Source of the DNA: Termitomyces sp. T153
Lineage: Eukaryota; Basidiomycota; Agaricomycetes; Agaricales; Lyophyllaceae
DNA length: 64,000 nucleotides
NCBI GenBank assembly: GCA_018296165.2
Contig: JACKQL020000030.1
Span: 558,001 to 622,000 of the forward strand
Reading direction: 5' to 3'
Below the pieces are notes generated by a model. That model was not told the DNA's origin. It saw only the letters and a list, made by a program, of their open reading frames with translations, and did not search any database. Positions 60,294 to 64,000 of this stretch are shown piece after piece. Position 1 is the stretch's first letter, and each line of letters starts with the position of its first letter. The translations under genes and the position numbers were made by a program.

Positions 60294-61445
60294 TGTCAGG
60301 TTCCACTGACCTCAGGGGCTCAGCTGCACTGGGCGAGTCCTTACTAGGCAGGCGTGATCCCCTTGCACTGGCAACCGAACACTCGAAAGCGTTCTGGGCA
60401 CTGATGGCTTGTGTGGATAGTCAGTGGGATGTGATCCGGACAGATCCAGGGAGGTCCGGAGAAGTCAGATTGCAAGGAAACGGGACAGGCTTGGCAGGGT
60501 TCAGGCAGAAGACTGTATGGGAGATTCACGGAAGCGAAGGAGTAGGTGGCTATGCAATCAATGGGAGTGGAGCCGGGGTTTGATGGAAGATCAATTGGAG
60601 TTGATGGAGTCCAGGACTGAACAAAGAGCGGGGTTCGGGTCTGGGAAAGAGTGTCAGGGTTTGTAATTGTGATCGTGGAGTTTGTGAGGTCGTTAAGGTT
60701 GAGGAAGGCTTGGGCACTACAGTCGGATGGAGTCACCAAGACTGCGTCGGACAAAATGAAATGGGGTCGATATGGAACAAGAGTAGATTCAAGTGGAGAT
60801 ACGAAATAATGACAAGAATGATAACGAAATGGAGACAAGACAAGACCGGGAGACTGGGATAAGACCAGGAGACTGAGAGTAAGGAAAACAAAACACAAAA
60901 CACAAGAAGGAAACAATCAGACCATAGGTAACGTTAAGCAATATCAAGACTAGAGTACAAAGAGCTACTTGACGTCTTATATACTGACTACCGGAGAACT
61001 TTGGGGTACATCGGCTGTGGCGGCGGGGCTTGGCAGAGCTCGAGGAGTGGGCGGGTGTCAGTTGCAATCGAGGGTCGGGCTGCACTGATACGTTGATGGG
61101 ATCATTTGGGAATGTGGGTCGCCCCGAGGTTGTCGTGATACTCTGGAATGGGTCGGAGGAACCAGGGTGTTGAGTTAATGATGGGTGGTGAAGATCGGGA
61201 ACAGCGGGGGTGGTTCTTGGGGTTTGGGAGATCTAGGGTAAGTGTCAGTGGCTGCGGGGAAGGCATCAAAGTTGGCCAGGGGCCGTCGGAGTTAGCCAGG
61301 GAGGCGTCGGAGTTAGCCAAGGTTGCATTGGGGATAACCAAAATAGGCGCGGGGCATGGGCGGAAGTTCGGCAGAGCGTTGGGGGTTTTGGGGAATTGGG
61401 AGGTTGCTGGACGATGTGCGGGGGTCAAGGGGATGGGTTGTGACA
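60294..61445 (-). mobile_element. Solo LTR (1,152 bp) inserted in gypsy pol
   Basis: The ends are TGTCAGG and GTGACA on the plus strand (an inverted TGTCA/TGACA). The exact 5-bp duplication GGGAG is at 60289-60293 and 61446-61450. The TATA-like GTATATAAGACG on the minus strand (about 60990-60970) gives the transcription sense. It keeps many CpG although the pol sequence on both sides has almost none, so it inserted long after that pol copy was silenced. Confidence 0.9.
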
Positions 61446-61900
61446 GGGAGGATCCAGGAGGTCAAGGTCAGCATAAAGAACATGCCCAGCATGATAGGTG
61501 TGCATGGCAGAACACTTGCAAACCTTTTCTCTATGCTCCTTGTAGGCTTCTTCAGCACAAGTCATGCAATGACAAGGGCAGTTACTCATTTTCACCTTGC
61601 CCTTAGTCCAGTCAATCTTGGGCTTATGTCTATATAACCAGGTGAACTCCAAGATCATGTCTTGCTTTCCCAAACTAGTGACAGAAAAAGTGGCTCACTC
61701 CAAGCAGTCCTAGTAACAAAGAACCGGGTCCATCACCAAACAAATAGAGCTAGCTTCATTGAGCATACCATCAACATTGTACATGGGGATAGGATAAGAA
61801 AGGGGGTGAGTAGTGAGATGATGTCATTGCACATAGTCTGTGTCAAGGAAGAGGCCCATTGCCCCACTGTACAGCAAAGCAACCACAACTTTGGATCTGT
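61446..61900 (-). pseudogene. Gypsy protease remnant (upstream part of a split pol)
   Basis: The minus strand reads GMLNEASSI and LGKQDMILEFTWLYRHKPKIDW, the end of the gypsy aspartic protease, then the Cys-rich linker CPCHCMTC. The frame would continue into the RT remnant at 60293-59511 if the solo LTR were absent. It is CpG-poor. Confidence 0.8.
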
Positions 61901-62059
61901 TGGGTGTCTGTCATCTCAATTACTACATTTCTACCTGTAGTTTCAAGGAGTTAGCAGAAGGGATAGAAGTAAGGATGTAGTGATGGAGAAGATGGTGTTC
62001 CCATGCAGAAATCTAGAGGCATGGATTAAAAAGCATATTTCTAGCAGAAACTTTAGCTA

Positions 62060-62321
62060 GTATATAAGTGAACCTGCAGATAGAATATTCCCAGTCTAGA
62101 CAATAGCATTGCTTCTGGGTTTATTCACTAGCATAACTGTAAGCTCAGCCAGTGTAGCCTCTTACACTCTGCCTTGCCCTCCACCTTTGCTTCTTGTTGG
62201 ATGGTTGACCTTTGCCTGCTGTGCCTCTGGCCACCCCACTCATTGCTTGCTTCTTAACTGGAGTATTAGGATATGAATGTTGGGCTTGGCTTGGACTATG
62301 CACAGCTGACATTCCCTTACA
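62060..62321 (+). repeat. 3' part of a TGTAAGG/CCTTACA-family LTR
   Basis: It has AGTATATAAGTG, GATAGAATATTCCCAGTC and ACAATAGCATTGCTTCTGGG, and ends CCCTTACA at 62321, like 52070-52323. The 5' part is not recognisable. Confidence 0.75.
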
Positions 62322-63685
62322 GGTTGTACAGTTGTCTGGATTCCTATGCAGTGCCCCTTCCTAGCCTGCTGTACTAACTCTACCTTCTACTTGCCCTTGC
62401 CAGGCATAGCTCTACCCTATTACCTTGATACACCACTCTATACACTCCATCCTCCATATCTTAGGCTAGTAGTGTTTCCTCTTGCTCACTGCTCACTTGC
62501 TGCTGCTTTAATGTTGGCCTGTTTGTCATTTGCTTATCAGCTGCTGCCACCTATGGGTCCTTGAGCCATGTTGGCCTTGTCTCTAGCACTAGTTATCCAC
62601 TTGCACACCTAGCCTCTGACTTTCAGACACATCCACCTTTTGTCCACTCTGCCACTTGTTCTATGGCTTGCCCCTTGTCTACCACCAGCCTGCTAGTTGC
62701 TCACTTGTTGCTTGCTGTGGCCTGCCAGTCACCTCTTTATTGGTCAGCTGTTAATTGAATATTCTACTACTGCTACCTCTGTACTATGTGTACAGTGCTT
62801 TACAACTATAATCAGGCTTAAACCACCACACTCTTTACCCTCAAGCCCTGGCCACTCTCTTGGCCCACCCTACTCTGCTTGGGCTGCTATGCTTGTGCTA
62901 TTGAGCAATGTTCTCTACCTGCCAAAAGCTGTGTCTGTTGGGTCAACAGATCTTGAAGGGAGAGTTACATAAGGGGACTAGTCTTTGGGCCATCCCACTC
63001 TTTCCTAGCTTAGTCCATGGGGATTTACACCTCTATCTAGCCAACCTCAGGACTTCCTGGCCCCTTTTTCTTACTCCCTCACCGTCTTGGCTCCCATACC
63101 CAATGTGTTAGGGGACTGCTCTTAGCAGACCCTCTGATTGTTTCCTTGATTCTGAGCCTGCCATTCTTTGTTGGCCTCCCAAACTCTGGTCACAAGTACT
63201 TTCAACCAAGGGCTATTTTTTTTGTCATATTTGTACATAGTCATGTGCCATGAGTCTGAAGATCAAGGCCATTTACAATGAATTTCCACTTTTTGGATTG
63301 GACTTTGGATTTGGTTGTTGTTGGGTGTGTTTTCCAGAAGCTCTAGAATAGATTTTCCAAACACTGGCATTGGAATCCTTAGACTTGTTCTCTTTGGATC
63401 TCCCTCTGCCAGGTGAGTAGCTAGACCTCTAAAACTTCTTGTAGATGCTGAATAGACTTTTAATCTCCCTCTGCCAGTTGTGTGATTAAGCCACAGCCCC
63501 CAGAAGTTGCCCATACACAATGGGTATATGTATTGTACCTAGCACATGGTATATTATTGTTGATTATTGATCCTGGTTCTACTGACCCTGATTAGTCAAT
63601 AGTTTATAGTCATCAGCCTCTGCTTTGTCATATAGGCTGTAGTCAGTGGCCTCTAGCTTAGTTATAAGTACTTAGTCATTTAGTA
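62322..63685. other. Repeat-derived CpG-poor DNA, no intact gene
   Basis: This is pyrimidine-rich plus-strand DNA. The part at 63112-63220 matches the gypsy fragment at 13846-13960. Nothing else is identifiable. Confidence 0.45.
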
Positions 63686-63689
63686 GCCT

Positions 63690-63955
63690 TGTAGTATTTA
63701 GGTGGACCTGGGGATAGCATATTCCCAGTCTGCACAATAGCATTGCTTCCATGTTTATTCACTAGCATAACCATAAGCTTGGCCAGTGCAGCCCCTTGCC
63801 TTCTGCCTTGCCCTCCATCCTTGCCTCTTGTTGGACACTTGCCCCTTGCCTGCCATGCCTCTGGCCAGCCCATTCATTGCTCACCTCTTGACCAGGGCAT
63901 CAGGACATGAGTAGTGGGCTTTGCTTGGACTATCCACAGCCCATGTTCCCTTACA
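63690..63955 (+). repeat. 3' part of a TGTAAGG/CCTTACA-family LTR
   Basis: It has GGGATAGCATATTCCCAGTC, ACAATAGCATTGCTTCC and TAAGCTTGGCCAGTG, and ends CCCTTACA at 63955. It is very close to 62060-62321 and to the right half of the solo LTR at 51755-52323. A C run follows (63959-63968). Confidence 0.75.
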
Positions 63956-64000
63956 TTTCCCCCCCCCCACATCCATCCATCTTCCCTAGGGTACCATTAT

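Overview
This window looks like TE-rich nuclear DNA of a filamentous basidiomycete, most likely an agaricomycete. The host genes are split by many very short GT-AG (two GC-AG) introns of about 49-94 nt. The protein families (F-box/LRR proteins, MFS sugar transporter, POT peptide transporters, a TMT1-like methyltransferase) and the Ty3/gypsy, Ty1/copia and hAT types are those usual in agaricomycetes. No rRNA, tRNA gene, CRISPR or bacterial-type operon was seen.

Layout. 1-15,820: decayed retrotransposons with almost no CpG. One complete gypsy element (311-11105) has two 217-bp LTRs and a 5-bp target duplication. 16,077-18,326: intact 13-exon sugar transporter. About 19,190-45,002: an old tandem duplication of a ~13-kb unit carrying a POT-family peptide transporter. 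Unit A holds PTR copy 1 (frame-shifted), a young Ty1/copia element (22432-27881) and a CpG-poor hAT relic. Unit B holds a SINE-like insertion (33277-34139), an inverted and internally deleted third PTR relic, an intact F-box gene, intact PTR copy 2 (587 aa, 13 exons) and an unidentified CpG-poor insertion (~41,990-44,060). 45,129-50,846: a unique gene block with a conserved Ser/Pro-rich protein, a SAM-dependent methyltransferase and a divergently transcribed F-box protein. 50,860-64,000: a nested graveyard of gypsy and copia fragments with two solo LTRs that keep exact target-site duplications.

The strongest large-scale signal is an on/off pattern of CpG dinucleotides. Host genes and young insertions keep CpG, while old TEs have lost nearly all of it, with sharp borders. 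Direct comparison of LTR pairs shows the mechanism: the young copia LTRs differ at two sites, both CpG-to-TpG, and the three stops in its pol frame are all TGA explainable as CGA-to-TGA. The old gypsy LTRs differ by six CA/TG doublets, as expected when one ancestral CpG decays on opposite strands in the two copies. This points to CpG-methylation-type mutation targeted to repeats.

Exon structures for the sugar transporter, PTR copy 2, both F-box genes and the methyltransferase were worked out by hand. They close in frame from start to stop, but no transcript or homology search was available.
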